DNA of 64,000 nt from Physcomitrium patens (GCF_000002425.4 NC_037253.1:10220567-10284566), one strand, 5' to 3'; positions 8,908-19,661 are shown, counted from the stretch's first letter. Program-made: numbers and translations. Notes: generated by a model from the sequence alone, not told the origin.

Positions 8908-11900
8908 TCATCTTGATTTTGATGGATGTCGTTGATGAAAAACTTTGACTTTAGCTGATGCATTTGCTAGATTCCTGGATGGCTCCCATGTGCGCTCACT
9001 AATATCATATCCGCGCCAATGAACAAGATATTCCAGCTTATTTCGGCGCCGCCTTGAGTCTAATATCTCTTCCACCTCAAATTCTTCATTATTATCTACT
9101 TCTATAGGAGGCGGTGGCATTTGTCTTCTTCCTTGTATATCCACTGTCTTATATGGTTCAAGAAGAGACACGTGGAATACTGTATGGATCTTCATTGACT
9201 CCGGTAGATGTAACCGATATGCAACTGGGTTGATCTGTTCAGAAACAGAAAAGGGGCCAAGCCTACGATAGTCCAATTTGTCACAAGGTCGAGTGGTCTT
9301 GATATTGCGACGAAGTAGCCATACCTTATCACCCACGTTGAGTTGTGGTTGCTCTTTACGATATACATCTGCATTTATCTTTTGTCGTTCTTGAGCTTTC
9401 TTCAACTGCGCCTTCATTATTGCATGTAACTCTGACAACCGATTTGCCATATCTTCTGCTGCAGGATTATCAACTTTTGAAAAATCAAAAGCATCAAGTC
9501 GTGGATGATAGCCATAATTGGCAAAGAAAGGTGTTTGTTGCGTGGAGGAATGTACCGTATTATTATAAGCAAACTCTGCCAATGGCAGAAGGTTTGTCCA
9601 ATCATCTTGTTGGTAGTTGATAGTACACCTTAAATACTATTCCAAGACTTGATTTACGCGCTCTGTTTGTCCATCAGTTTGAGGATGGAAAGTTGAAGAT
9701 AGCTTTATGTCCACTTTTAAAATCTTGAAAAGAGTCCTCCAGAATCTCGACACAAATTGAGTTCCCCTATCCGATATGATATCTTTAGGTAATCCATGAT
9801 AGCGATAGATATTATCAATGAAAAGCTTAGCTGTTTCTTCACCTGTGATAGATTTTGTACATGGCATAAAATGTGCCATCTTGGTGAAACGATCTACTAT
9901 CACAAATATAGAATCATAAGATCTTGAGTTTGGAAGATCTGTGATGAAATCCATAGAAACAGAAGACCATGGTTGTTCTGGTATAGGTAATGGCTGAAGA
10001 AGTCCGTAAGGTCGATGTCGAGGAATTTTTGATTTTGAACAAATACCACATGATTGTACAAAGTCTTTGACTGACTTCCACATTTGTGGCCACCAAAAAT
10101 CTCTTGATATGAGTTCCAGAGTCTTATTATATCCAAAGTGCCCTGCTGCTGGAAAGTCATGACGTGCTTGAAGAACACGCAAACGTGCTTTTCCTTTTGG
10201 AACATATAGGCGTCCTTCAAAATATAATAGATTATTCTTGAACTCGAACTTAGAAGAATCATGAGACTTGGAAGAACTATTCTCGATATCATGAACAAGA
10301 GGGTCTGAGGACATACTGGACTGGATTTGCTTGAGAAAGGTTGAATCAATAGTCAATGTTGATTTCATTGCTCGGAGATGAAATTGCTCCGGTTTCAAGA
10401 GGACCGTTCTTTGTTGCTCAAAAGCTGCATTTCCTTCTTTTGGTGCAAAATAAGAACGTCTAGACAGGGCATCGGACAAACCTTGTTGTTTTCCTGGCCG
10501 ATAAGTGATAATGAAGTCGAATCTTGACAAAGACATACTCCAACGAGCTTGACGACGATTCAACACGCGTGCTGACATGAAATACTCGAGGTTCTTGTGA
10601 TCTGTATACACAGTGACTGGACTAGAAGCACCTTCTAGATAATGACGCCATTCTTGAAAGGAAACCACGATTGCAAGAAGTTCTTTATCGTGGATCTCAT
10701 AATTGATCTCGGCTGCTGAGAATTTTCTTGAATGAAAAGCTATCGGATGAAGTTTGTCATCTGATCCCATTTGTGATAAAACTGCACCTAAGGCAAAATC
10801 TGATGCATTTGTTTCCATAAAAAATACCTTGGAAAAGTCAACATGATATAAGACTGGTGCAGAGACAAACGATGTCTTCAAGGCTTCAAATGCTGCTTCC
10901 GCTTCTTGATTCCATTGGAATTTATCTTTACTAGTCAAGCGTGTAAGTGGAGCTGCAACTCGTGAGAAGTCTTTGATGAAGATCCGATAGTAATTGGCAA
11001 ATCCCAAGAAACATTGGACATCTCTTACAGTCTTTGGAATCTTCCAATCCATGATTGTTTGGACTTTCTTAGAATCCATCATAAGACCATCATTTGAAAT
11101 GATGTATCCTAAAAAGTCAACTTGAGTAGTGTGAAATACACACTTTTCCATCTTGGCGTACAATCCTGCATCTCTGAGTTTTTGTAATACTTGACGAACA
11201 TGTATTTCATGTTCTTCAACATTCTTAGAATAAATCAGGATATCGTCTAGGTAGCAGACGACAAAATTGTCTAAGAATTCACGAAATACATCATTCATGA
11301 GATGTTGAAAAGCAGCTGGTGCATTCGTGAGTCCAAAAGGCATGACATTGTATTCAAAGTGTCCGTACCTGGTTTGAAACGCAGTCTTCCATTCATCTCC
11401 TTCTTTGATCCGTACTAGATTATATGCTCCTCTTAGATCTATTTTTGTATAGATCTTAGCTTGATTTAACTGGTCAAGGAGTCCTGATATCAAAGGTAAT
11501 GGATACCTGTTCTTGATTGTGATCTTGTTGAGTCCTCGATAGTCAACACACATTCGTAAAGATCCATCTTTTTTCTTTACGAATAAAATTGGAGCTCCTG
11601 CTGGAGATTTTGAATGGCGTATGAAATTCTTCGCTAAATTCTCGTCAATATATGTCTTGAGTTCAGCCAACTCATCTTGCGATAAACTGTAAATTGGTCC
11701 AAATGGTGGCTGAGTTCCTTCCTTGAGATCGATTGAACAATCGTATGGGCGATGCTCAGGAAGAATATCTGCATTTTTTTTCTCAAAAACGTCTTGATAA
11801 TCCTGATATTGACTTGGATTGCCACTTGAAGTCTTTACGCTTTCAAAAATAGGTGCAGTATAAATAGCAAAAGTTGATCCTTCTTTTGCTGCGTGTATAA

Positions 11901-12396
11901 ATGCTTTTGCACCTATAAGTGCGGGTTTTACTATACTAGACTCATGGTTTTTTACTTGATTAATAGAACTGTTACTAATGCTCTGAGGAAAATCAAGTTT
12001 ACGAGAAATCCAATCTATTCGAGGATTATACTTTTCTAACCATGATAAGCCTAAAATTACTGGATTAGAGGGAGATCTAATTATATTAAAAATTACGCAA
12101 CTACTATGACTATTTATTACTACATCTACAGGAAGTGTTTCGTGAGTGACATCTCCAGAAGACAACGGACGACCATCTATGACTTCTACGTGTACAGGTT
12201 TAGTTTTTTGTATTAATGATATTCTATGACATCTAGCAAATTCTTCATCTAAAAAACAAGCTGAGGCTCCTGAATCTATCAAGGCAGAGGCTTTGTAATT
12301 ATTAGGTCCTAAACGCACATCTATTATAAAACAAGGAGATGGTTCTGAGGAGAGGATAGGACCTTCATTAGAAGTTGTACAAGATTCCAGCCGCAC
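8908..12396 (-). CDS. pol: pol polyprotein of element D (PR-RT-RH-INT-chromodomain), one in-frame TAG
   Basis: A single frame from 12396 to 8908 holds all enzymes of a Ty3/gypsy element. Protease has [10 protein letters not shown] (Asp about residue 41). Reverse transcriptase has YLDD at about 382-385 and [13 protein letters not shown] before it. RNase H has METNASDFALGAVLS, IHDKELLAIV and YTDHKNLEYF. The integrase zinc finger is GHFGYNKTLELISRDFWW...CGICSKSK, and the core has MDFITDLP and [13 protein letters not shown] chromodomain lies near the C-terminus (EEFEVEEILDS, EYLVHWRGYD). The only break is TAG at 9634-9636 where relatives have Gln, one C-to-T change. The frame is -1 relative to gag and overlaps its end; the start chosen is the first start-like codon after gag. 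Confidence 0.9.
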
Positions 12397-12401
12397 GGTC
12401 C

Positions 12402-13409
12402 CTATTGTAGCTGGACGTACTCGTTTTCCGACATACTGTCTTCTTTGACAGCCGTACTCCTCATTTTGTAGTTACGTCGCTTCTTTGGACAATGTTGAGC
12501 AGTGTGCTTAGGTTCTCCACAATATAAGCACAATCCTTCTTGTCGACGACAAGACTTTTCTTGCTCAGTAAGAGGTTTGAAACGTACCGCATCAATTTGC
12601 ATATCCTCTACTTCTGAAGGTATGTGTTGAGGAGACGTCGGTGTTGCCATTGAATTGTAGTAACGTGGAGGCCTACTTATGCGACTCTCGGATCGAAATT
12701 CAAAAAGTCGATTGTCGCACTTCACAGCAAAGTCAATTGCTTGACTCAATGTTTGAGGATCAGGTAAATTAAGCATCAATTTCTTTACCTCATATTGTAA
12801 TCCGTAGAGAAATTGACTCACAAGTGCGGCATCATCCCACTTGATATCAGTTGCAAGTTGTCGAAATTGCGAAGCATATAATGTTACTGATCGATTGCCT
12901 TGTCGCAAAATACGGATCTTGTTGGTTGCAACATGAATTGCATCATGTTCTCCAAACATGGATCGAAACTCCGCCAAAAAAGCCTCCAGATTATCCAATA
13001 TTGGATCTCGTCGTTCAAGAAAAGATGAAAACCATGACAATGCTGAACCTGAAAGAAGTGTACCAATGAATCTAACTTGTGACCCTGGAGTTGGATAGCT
13101 CTGGGGTTGAAGTTCAATCACTAATTGGACCTGATTGATGAATCCTCGAAACTTGGATCTGGTACCATCAAACTTCTCGGGCAAGGCCACTCTCGGTTCT
13201 CTAACACTCGAAGGGTGTTCCATTCTGGGAGAAGGGACATGGTTTGGTGCAGATGTTGAAGCAGCCCCAATCATCTCTATATCTTCACTTCCTACCATTC
13301 TTGTTGCTCCTTGTGGTAGTAAATTGAGTTGATGCATCGCAAGCATTAACTCCCTCAATTGTTCTTGCATCTGTGCCATTGCACTCTTCATTTCAACAAG
13401 CTCTGCCAT
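12402..13409 (-). CDS. gag: gag of element D, 335 residues
   Basis: Open from ATG 13409 (MAELVEMKSAMAQMQEQL, a likely coiled coil) through the capsid region (KFDGTRSKFRGFINQVQL; LSGSALSWFSSFLERRDPIL; LYASQFRQLATDIKWDD) to a CCHC zinc knuckle near the C-terminus (CLYCGEPKHTAQHC) followed by a basic patch. It forms the capsid that packages the element RNA, and the knuckle binds nucleic acid. No stop or frameshift is present. The stop codon lies inside the conserved gag-pol overlap. Confidence 0.92.
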   Translation of the reverse strand: MAELVEMKSAMAQMQEQLRELMLAMHQLNLLPQGATRMVGSEDIEMIGAASTSAPNHVPSPRMEHPSSVREPRVALPEKFDGTRSKFRGFINQVQLVIELQPQSYPTPGSQVRFIGTLLSGSALSWFSSFLERRDPILDNLEAFLAEFRSMFGEHDAIHVATNKIRILRQGNRSVTLYASQFRQLATDIKWDDAALVSQFLYGLQYEVKKLMLNLPDPQTLSQAIDFAVKCDNRLFEFRSESRISRPPRYYNSMATPTSPQHIPSEVEDMQIDAVRFKPLTEQEKSCRRQEGLCLYCGEPKHTAQHCPKKRRNYKMRSTAVKEDSMSENEYVQLQ

Positions 13410-13492
13410 AGTAGCACTTAGAAAAGAGAAGATGTCTAATAACGCTCAAAACAAATAGAAGAGAGGAATTGATAACAAAGAAAATACTAAGA

Positions 13493-13603
13493 ACAATATC
13501 AGTTTAAAAGAGGGTAATCCGCAACTTCTAATGCGCTTATGTCTTATCAAGAAAAAGGGGTAATCCACTCTTAATCAAGAAAAGACAAAGCTCTCATATT
13601 GTA
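13493..13603 (-). other. Structured leader unit of element D
   Basis: One copy of the lineage leader fold. It is closed by ACAATAT (minus strand, 13603-13597) and ATATTGT (13499-13493), and contains two GGATTACCC-type hairpins. It lies between the primer-binding site (13619-13609) and gag. Other elements carry two or three copies; D has one. Confidence 0.6.
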
Positions 13604-13608
13604 AGTGT

Positions 13609-13619
13609 ACTCTTGTCAA
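13609..13619 (-). other. Self-primer binding site of element D (alternative 11-mer)
   Basis: On the minus strand TTGACAAGAGT lies 2 bases after the 5' LTR. It is the exact complement of ACTCTTGTCAA at 13796-13786, which starts 31 bases after the first T of the TATA box (13827-13820). The sequence is unrelated to the 11-mer of elements A, B and E, yet the pairing, length and offset are preserved. Confidence 0.75.
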
Positions 13620-13621
13620 TC

Positions 13622-14159
13622 TGTCAAGGACAAGAACTCGATGAAAGCTAAAGAGTAAGTGAGACTTTTCTCAAAGAAATAGGACAAAATAGAAATATGT
13701 ATATTAAGAAAGAAATTGGAATGGCTATTGCCAAAATACAAGAAAACTAGAGACCCTTGAAACTAGACTAGAAGCAAGAAAGGAGTTGACAAGAGTGAAG
13801 AGGGCTTCACTCTTGCCTCTATATATACTATCTAACTAGAAGCCACATGGCGATGTTCTATAAGACCTCCAATATATGTTGACTTTCTAGGCCACATGCC
13901 TTTGCTTGCAAGGTAAGTTTTCTATGGATGGACCACGTAGTTAGCTTGTTCTTTAAGCTTCCAACATGTGTGGCACATGGCTAACTTGTTGACCAAGTTT
14001 CTAGCCTAAAAGTCAACTATAGACTCCTATAAAGTCAAAGCAGCGTCTATGAAGCTTCTAAGAAGCTTCTCTAGAAGATATTACACAATTAACCTACTTT
14101 TATCTACTTTTACATACTTTTATCTATTCATATAGGTAATTATATGTATGTCCGTGACA
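13622..14159 (-). repeat. 5' LTR of element D with promoter
   Basis: 538 bp. Paired GAAGCTTC dyads are at 14051-14058 and 14062-14069. TATATATA is at 13827-13820 (minus) and the predicted transcription start is at 13796. The region from 13817 to 13788 is a near-perfect inverted repeat (GGCAAGAGTGAAG / CTTCACTCTTGTC) spanning the predicted start site. Confidence 0.9.
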
Positions 14160-14164
14160 GATGG

Positions 14165-17100
14165 TCCAAAGAAGGCACACCGTTTGTCATTTATGCGGCT
14201 GCAACTACCAGGGAGAAGATCTCGACAGCAAGTATACCAAAGCAATATAAGGATTTTAAAGACATGTTTCAAAAAAAAAATGCCAACATGCTACCAAAAC
14301 ACCGGCCATATGATTGCGCCATAGACTTGTAGGAAGGAGCACAACCGCCTTTTGGCCCAATCTACAATCTATCACAAATGGAGTTGGCAGAGTTGCGAAA
14401 GTATATCGAGGAGAATCTAACCAAGAACTTCATCCGTTATTCAAAATCATCAGCTGGAACATCCACCTTATTTGTGAAGAAGAAAGATGGCTCGTTGCAA
14501 ATGTGCGTAGACTATCGAGGCCTCAACAAGGTAACAAAGAAGAATCGTTATCGATTATCCTTGATTTTTGGTCTCTTAGAGCAACTTAGACGTGCAAGGA
14601 TCTTTACAAAAATTGATCTAAGGGGAGCTTATAACCTCGTACGAATCAAGGAAGGAGATGAGTGGAAGACAGCGTTCCGTACAAGGTATGGCCATTTTGA
14701 GTATAATGTCATGCCCTTTGGTCTTATCAATGCTCCAGCAATCTTCCAACATATGATGAATGATATTTTTCGGAAGCACCTTGACGATTTTGTTGTCATC
14801 TATTTGGATGATATTCTGATAATCTCCAAAAACAAGGAAGAGCATGAAAAGTACGTTCATTTGGTCTTGGAAAAACTACGCAAGCGAGGACTATAAGCCA
14901 AGTTGGAGAAGTATTTATTTCACTAAATGGAGATGGAGTTTTTGGATTTCATTTTGACTACGGAAGGCTTGAAGATTGACTTTAAGAAGGTAGAAGCAAT
15001 CGTGTCCTAGGAGGTTCCAAAGACGATTAGAGACGTACAATGCTTTCTTGATTTTGCTAACTTCTATCAGATCTTCATCAAGAATTACTCTCAAGTTACT
15101 GCTCCTCTTACTTAGTTGACATGTAAGGATAAGTTGGAATGGGGACCTGTAGTGGAGAAGGCATTTCAAGACCTGAAGACGACATTTACTATGGCTCCAA
15201 TCTTGGTACATTTAGACTTTACAAAGGCCTTCTATTTAGAAACTGATGCTTTGGATTTTACTTTGGAAGCTGTACTTTCACAAATGGGAGGAGACAAGAA
15301 GCTCCATCCGGTTGCATTCTATTTTCAAAAGTTTTCTATTGCTGAAATCAATTATGAGATCCACGATAAGGAATTTCTTGCTATAGTGGTTTCTTTCCAA
15401 GAATGGCATTACTTTCTTGAAGGAGCTGCACACCCAGTAACCATATATATAAATCACAAGAATTTGGAGTATTTCATATTGGCTCAAGTTTTAAATCGAC
15501 GTCAAGCTTAGTAGAATTTGTCGCTATCTAGGTTCGATTTTGTTATCACTTATTGACTTGAAAAGCAGCAAAGACTATCCGATGCCTTATTGAGGAGATT
15601 GTATCTTGTACCAAAGATTGGAGAAGTAGCGTTTGATCAATAATGTACGACATTGTTGAAGCCAAAGCAATTTCGGCTTTGCGCTACTATTGTGCCAATT
15701 GATGCTAACTTCCTAAACCAGATACGTGTCATGACCATTGAAGATTCAGTAGCCATTGATATCAAGGAACGTATCGATGACGATAAGTTCAAGGTGGAGG
15801 GAGATCTTTTATACTTTGAGGAGTGGTTGTATATTCCAAAAGGACTAGCACGACTCCGAGTTCTTCAATCTCGCCATGATTTTCCAACTGTGAGACATTT
15901 TGGATTCAACAAGACCTTGGAGCTTATTTCTCGAGATTTTTGGTGGCCCAAAATGTGAAAGGATGTCAAAGATTTTGTCCTCTCCTTCGACATTTGTTCA
16001 AGATCTAAGAATCCTCGGTATCACCCATATGGACTTCTACAGCCATTGCCAATTCCACGTTGATCATGGTCTTCAGTTTCCATGGACTTCATCATGGACC
16101 TGCCATCATCAAACTCATTTGACACCATCTTTGTCGTGGTAGATCAGCTTACAAAGATGGCATACTTTGTCCCTTGCAAGAAGACATCGTCCAATGAAGT
16201 CACAATAAGGCTCTTTCTCAATAATGTGCATCGATATCATAGACTACTAGATGATATCGTATCAGATCGAGGAACCCAGTTCGTATCAAAGTTTTGGAGA
16301 TCTCTCTTTGGGATACTGAAGGTGGACATCAAGCTTTTTTCAACTTTTCATCCTCAAACTGACGGCCAAACGGAATGGATGAACTAAGTCTTAAAACAAT
16401 ACTTACAATGCAGCATCAACTATCAGTAAGATAATTGGACCGCATATCTGCCACTCGCCGAGTTTACATATAACAACACCTTCCATGCATCTACTTAATA
16501 TACACCATTCTTTTCCAACTATGGGTATCATCCGAAGCTTGATTTATTGAGTCCATCAATAAATAACAATCTAACAACTGAAGGTTTTGCAAAGCAACTA
16601 TCAGAGCTTCAAACTACGTTAAAGCTTCAATTATAACTCGCTCAAGAATCCTACAAGGCGTCTATAGATAGATTTTGGAATCAAGCACCTACTTTCAAAA
16701 TTGGAGATAAAGCATGGCTTCTTCGATGGAATATCAAGACCAAGCGACCATGTGATAAGTTGGACTATCGAAGATTGGGACCATTTATCATCCAGAAGCA
16801 AATCAATCCAGTGGCGTACCGTCTGGAATTATCGGCTTCTATGAAGGTACATCCAGTCTTTCATGTTTCTCTATTGGAGCATTATCGAGAGTCGTCTTTT
16901 TCTGGAAGAGTGCAATGTCCACCACCTAGTATTGAGATCGAGAACTACAATGAATACGAGGTCGAAAAGGTACTGGATTCACGGCGAAGGTGGAGCAAGT
17001 TAGAGTATCTTGTTCATTGGTGCGGCTACGATATTAATGAGCAAACGTGGGAGCTAGCTGAAAATCTCGCCAATGCACTATAAAAAGTATAAGAGTTTTA
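14165..17100 (+). pseudogene. pol of element A, downstream part (RT-RH-INT-chromodomain)
   Basis: This continues the protease part at 7313-7810. It shows the RT palm ([10 protein letters not shown], near 14800), RNase H (LETDALDFTLEAVLSQ and IHDKEFLAIVVSF, 15116-15511), the integrase zinc finger (HFGFNKTLELISRDFWW, about 15895-16010), the integrase core ([29 protein letters not shown]) and a chromodomain ([23 protein letters not shown], to about 17083). Several TAG, TAA and TGA codons interrupt it, many explainable by C-to-T decay. Domain order and spacing match D and B. Confidence 0.85.
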
Positions 17101-17271
17101 TCAACAACATCCTCATAAACCTAAGCTGATTCAATGATAACTTCCTTGTGAAGCTTGTTCACCCAAGAATATAAGAAAGGAAGAGAGCACCACCAAAATT
17201 CGTAGTTGATGTAGTTATTTTCTCCAAGATAAAGTAGAACTTTTTCAGTAGCCATAGTTTGGTCTTCTGAT

Positions 17272-17595
17272 ATGGATAGCCAAGAGATAGATACTATGCC
17301 AGTCAGATTATCTCAACCGACTAGCTCACACCGACGATCCCGAGATGAAGAACCACCTACACCATGATGACAACAGAGGATACCGAGTAACCGATCACTG
17401 GTGATTGTATTTGAAATCGAGCTTGCTTACGATGGTCAAGTAGAAGGCGTGTTTACAAGACAATTTTACAATGAGGACACGGAAGTTCATGCTTGGTCAG
17501 AAGTCAAAGGCGTGGGCGACTACCGTTGGCTTCAAGGACCGATGAACCACTTATCTCGTGAACAACAATTAGAATTCATAGCAGACGTTATGTGA
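17272..17595 (+). pseudogene. ORF3 of element A
   Basis: Starts ATG 17272 (MDSQEIDTMPVRLSQPTS) and has two adjacent TGA codons where relatives have Arg, then continues in frame with RSLVIVFEIELAYDG, EVHAWSEVKGVGDYRWLQGP and NHLSREQQLEFI. A TGA at 17593-17595 replaces the Arg codon that follows ATG in element B. It sits between the chromodomain and the polypurine tract, as in D. Function unknown. Confidence 0.7.
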
Positions 17596-17675
17596 CAGAT
17601 CTTCATTTTCTTGCATTGATACTGATTAACAACAACATTGCTTCTCAGAGACCTCGAAGCTAAAAGAAGGGGTGA

Positions 17676-18062
17676 TGTTAGGGACATAGTCCTTAGAACT
17701 TTCTAGAGATAAGTTTCTAGAACCTTCTAGAAGTAAGTCTCTGGAACCTTCTAGAAACTTTCTAGTTGATGGAAGTTGCTTGAGAAGCTTCTTAGTTAGT
17801 GGAAGTTACTTGAGAAGCTTCTTAGTTGGTGGAAGTCACTTGAGAAGTTTCTTAGTTGGTAGAAGTTGCTTGAGAAGCTTCCTAAATATGAGTATATATT
17901 GGAATCGAGGCTGAAGAGTTCTTCAGTCTCGACAACACATCTCTTGGGGCTCTAGCTCGCCTCTCTAGTGTTATTCTTGTATTCATTTGATTAATCTAGT
18001 TCTTGCTAGTTCTTCTTGAACTTCTTGTTAGATCTTGAGCCTGTATTTCTATGTCCGTGACA
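17676..18062 (+). repeat. 3' LTR of element A
   Basis: 387 bp with the same start and end as the 5' LTR. It has a heat-shock-element array at 17715-17732 (TTCTAGAACCTTCTAGAA), four 30-bp U3 units, a TATA box at 17893 and AGTCTCGACAA at 17925-17935. It is followed by target duplication GACAT and RT sequence of element C. Confidence 0.88.
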
Positions 18063-18067
18063 GACAT

Positions 18068-19171
18068 TCATTAAGTCTTGCAATATGGTTGGAACATTGA
18101 TAAGTCCAAAAGACATGACATTATATTCAAAATGTCCATACTTGGTGTAAAATGTTGTCTTCCATTCATCTCCTTTCTTAGTGCTTACCAAGTTATAAGC
18201 GCCTCATAGATCAATCTTCGTAAAGATCTTTGCTTGACTAATTTGATCAAGAAATTTGGATATCAATGGCAATGGATATTGATTCTTTACCTTTATTTTA
18301 TTAAGATTGTGATAATCAATACATATTTGTAAGGATCCATCTTTCTTCTTCACAAATAATATTGCAGCACCAACTGGTGACTTCAAATGTCAAATAAAAT
18401 TCTTAGCCATATTTTCTTCAATGTACTCATTTAAAGTCATAAGCTCATTCTAGGATAAATTATAGATGGGTCCAAATGGTGGTTGAGCACCTTCTTGAAG
18501 GTCAATTGTACAATTGTAAGGGTGATACTTCAGCAAGATGTCCAAATTTTTCTTTTTAAATACATCTGTAAAATCCTTATATGCCTTTGGAATTGTTGTT
18601 GTAGCAACCTCACATTCCGATTGTAAGTTTGTGTAGTTAGCAAATGTAGTACCTTGTTTGGCTGCCCTCACAAATGCTCTAGCTCCAATAAATAAATGTT
18701 ATTTAAGTTTTGGCTCGTCGGATTTTAAAAGCTTTTTTTATAGATATGCAGGTTCTATGATCTACTAGAAAAAATTCTAACTTTTGTGATATCCAATCTC
18801 TCAATGTATTATATTTTTTAAGCCATGAGAGTCCTAAAATGACTAGATTTGATGGTGATCTAATGACCTTGAATACTACTTGGCTGCTATGGTTGTCAAA
18901 GGTTATTTCTAATAGAATTGTTTCATGAGTGACATCTCTAGAGGATAAAGGTCGACCATCTATTACTTCTAAATGTATGGCTTTGGATTTTTTGATCGTA
19001 CAAATTTTGTGTAATCTACAAAATTCTTCATCAATAAATCAAGCAAAGGCTTGTGAGTCAAGTAATGCATGATACTCTAGTTTTGTGACTCCTAATTGTA
19101 TAGGTATAGTAAAACAACGAGAAGGACTTATAGAGAGTACATGAATTTTTTTTTTTGTGATAATGAAGAAT
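18068..19171 (-). pseudogene. Protease and RT start of element C
   Basis: Minus-strand gypsy pol between insertions A and B. Protease remnants are at about 19110-18760 (the active-site Asp-Ser-Gly region is altered) and linker and RT start are at 18671-18068 ([29 protein letters not shown]). It has multiple stops. It joins 1432-4077 on one side of A and 25716-26808 on the other side of B. Confidence 0.8.
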
Positions 19172-19176
19172 CCAAT

Positions 19177-19648
19177 TGTTAGGGACATAGTCCTTAGACC
19201 TTTCTAGAGACAAGTTTCTAGAACCTTCTAGAAAGAAGTGTCTAGAAACTTCCAGAAGATTCCTTGAATATTCTCTTAGAATATTCTTTAAAGATTCCCT
19301 AAAGATTCTTTAAAGATTCCGTAAAGATTCCTTTAGAAGGCTCCAAAAGATTTTTAGAATATTCTAGTAGATTCTAAGAAGTTACTTGAGAAGCTTCCTA
19401 ACTCTTGGGTAGTTGCTCGAGAAGCTTTATAGTTCTTCGAAAGCTTCTTGATGCGCTTCCTTAGAACCATAGGCCAGTAGTATATATAGGAGTCGAGGCT
19501 GAAGAGTTCTTCAGTCTCAACAACACATCTCTTCGAGTTCTAGCCCACCTTTCTGGTGTTGTTCTTGTACTCATCTGTTTAATCTAGTTCTGCCACTTCT
19601 TCTTGAACTTCTTATTAGATTTCAAGTTTGTATTTTGTGTCCGTGACA
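19177..19648 (+). repeat. 5' LTR of element B with promoter
   Basis: The U3 has a heat-shock-element array at 19216-19233 (TTCTAGAACCTTCTAGAA), GAATATTC dyads and short repeats of the type AAGATTCYTTTA. TATATATA is at 19481-19488. The predicted transcript start AGTCTCAACAA is at 19513-19523, 32 bp downstream of the first T. The 3' LTR has AGTCTCGACAA (25575-25585), so the 5' copy has one G-to-A change at a CpG. An inverted repeat (19492-19521) spans the start site. Confidence 0.88.
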
Positions 19649-19650
19649 GT

Positions 19651-19661
19651 TTGTCGAGACT
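19651..19661 (+). other. Self-primer binding site of element B
   Basis: TTGTCGAGACT, 2 bases after the 5' LTR, is the exact complement of AGTCTCGACAA in the 3' LTR (25575-25585). It has one mismatch to the mutated 5' LTR copy. The tRNA-Met-like string ATATCAGAGC occurs only at 19675, 26 bases from the LTR, and is better explained as a leader stem. Confidence 0.7.

Larger units (their letters stand above)
7811..14159 (-). mobile_element. Young, almost intact chromodomain Ty3/gypsy element D
   Basis: 6,349 bp with 538-bp LTRs at 13622-14159 (5') and 7811-8348 (3'). I see one difference between them (ACATAATT versus ACACAATT). The flanks GATGG (7806-7810 and 14160-14164) are a perfect 5-bp duplication. 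Gag, pol and the third ORF are open except for one TAG in integrase. A polypurine tract (AGAAGGGGGGG on the minus strand) precedes the 3' LTR. It is the most recent insertion in the window and the best candidate for recent activity. Confidence 0.95.
4078..18062 (+). mobile_element. Chromodomain Ty3/gypsy element A (full length, carrying two insertions)
   Basis: LTRs 4078-4494 and 17676-18062 share the start TGTTAGGGACATA and the end GTGACA. The flanks GTCAT (4073-4077) and GACAT (18063-18067) are a 5-bp target duplication with one change. The element sits in the RT of element C. Inside are leader, gag, protease, RT, RNase H, integrase, chromodomain, third ORF and a polypurine tract (AAAAGAAGGGG before 17676). 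It was later hit by solo LTR Z (5312-6814) and element D (7811-14159). Without these its length is about 6.1 kb. The two LTRs differ at many positions and by one U3 repeat unit, so it is old. Confidence 0.9.
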
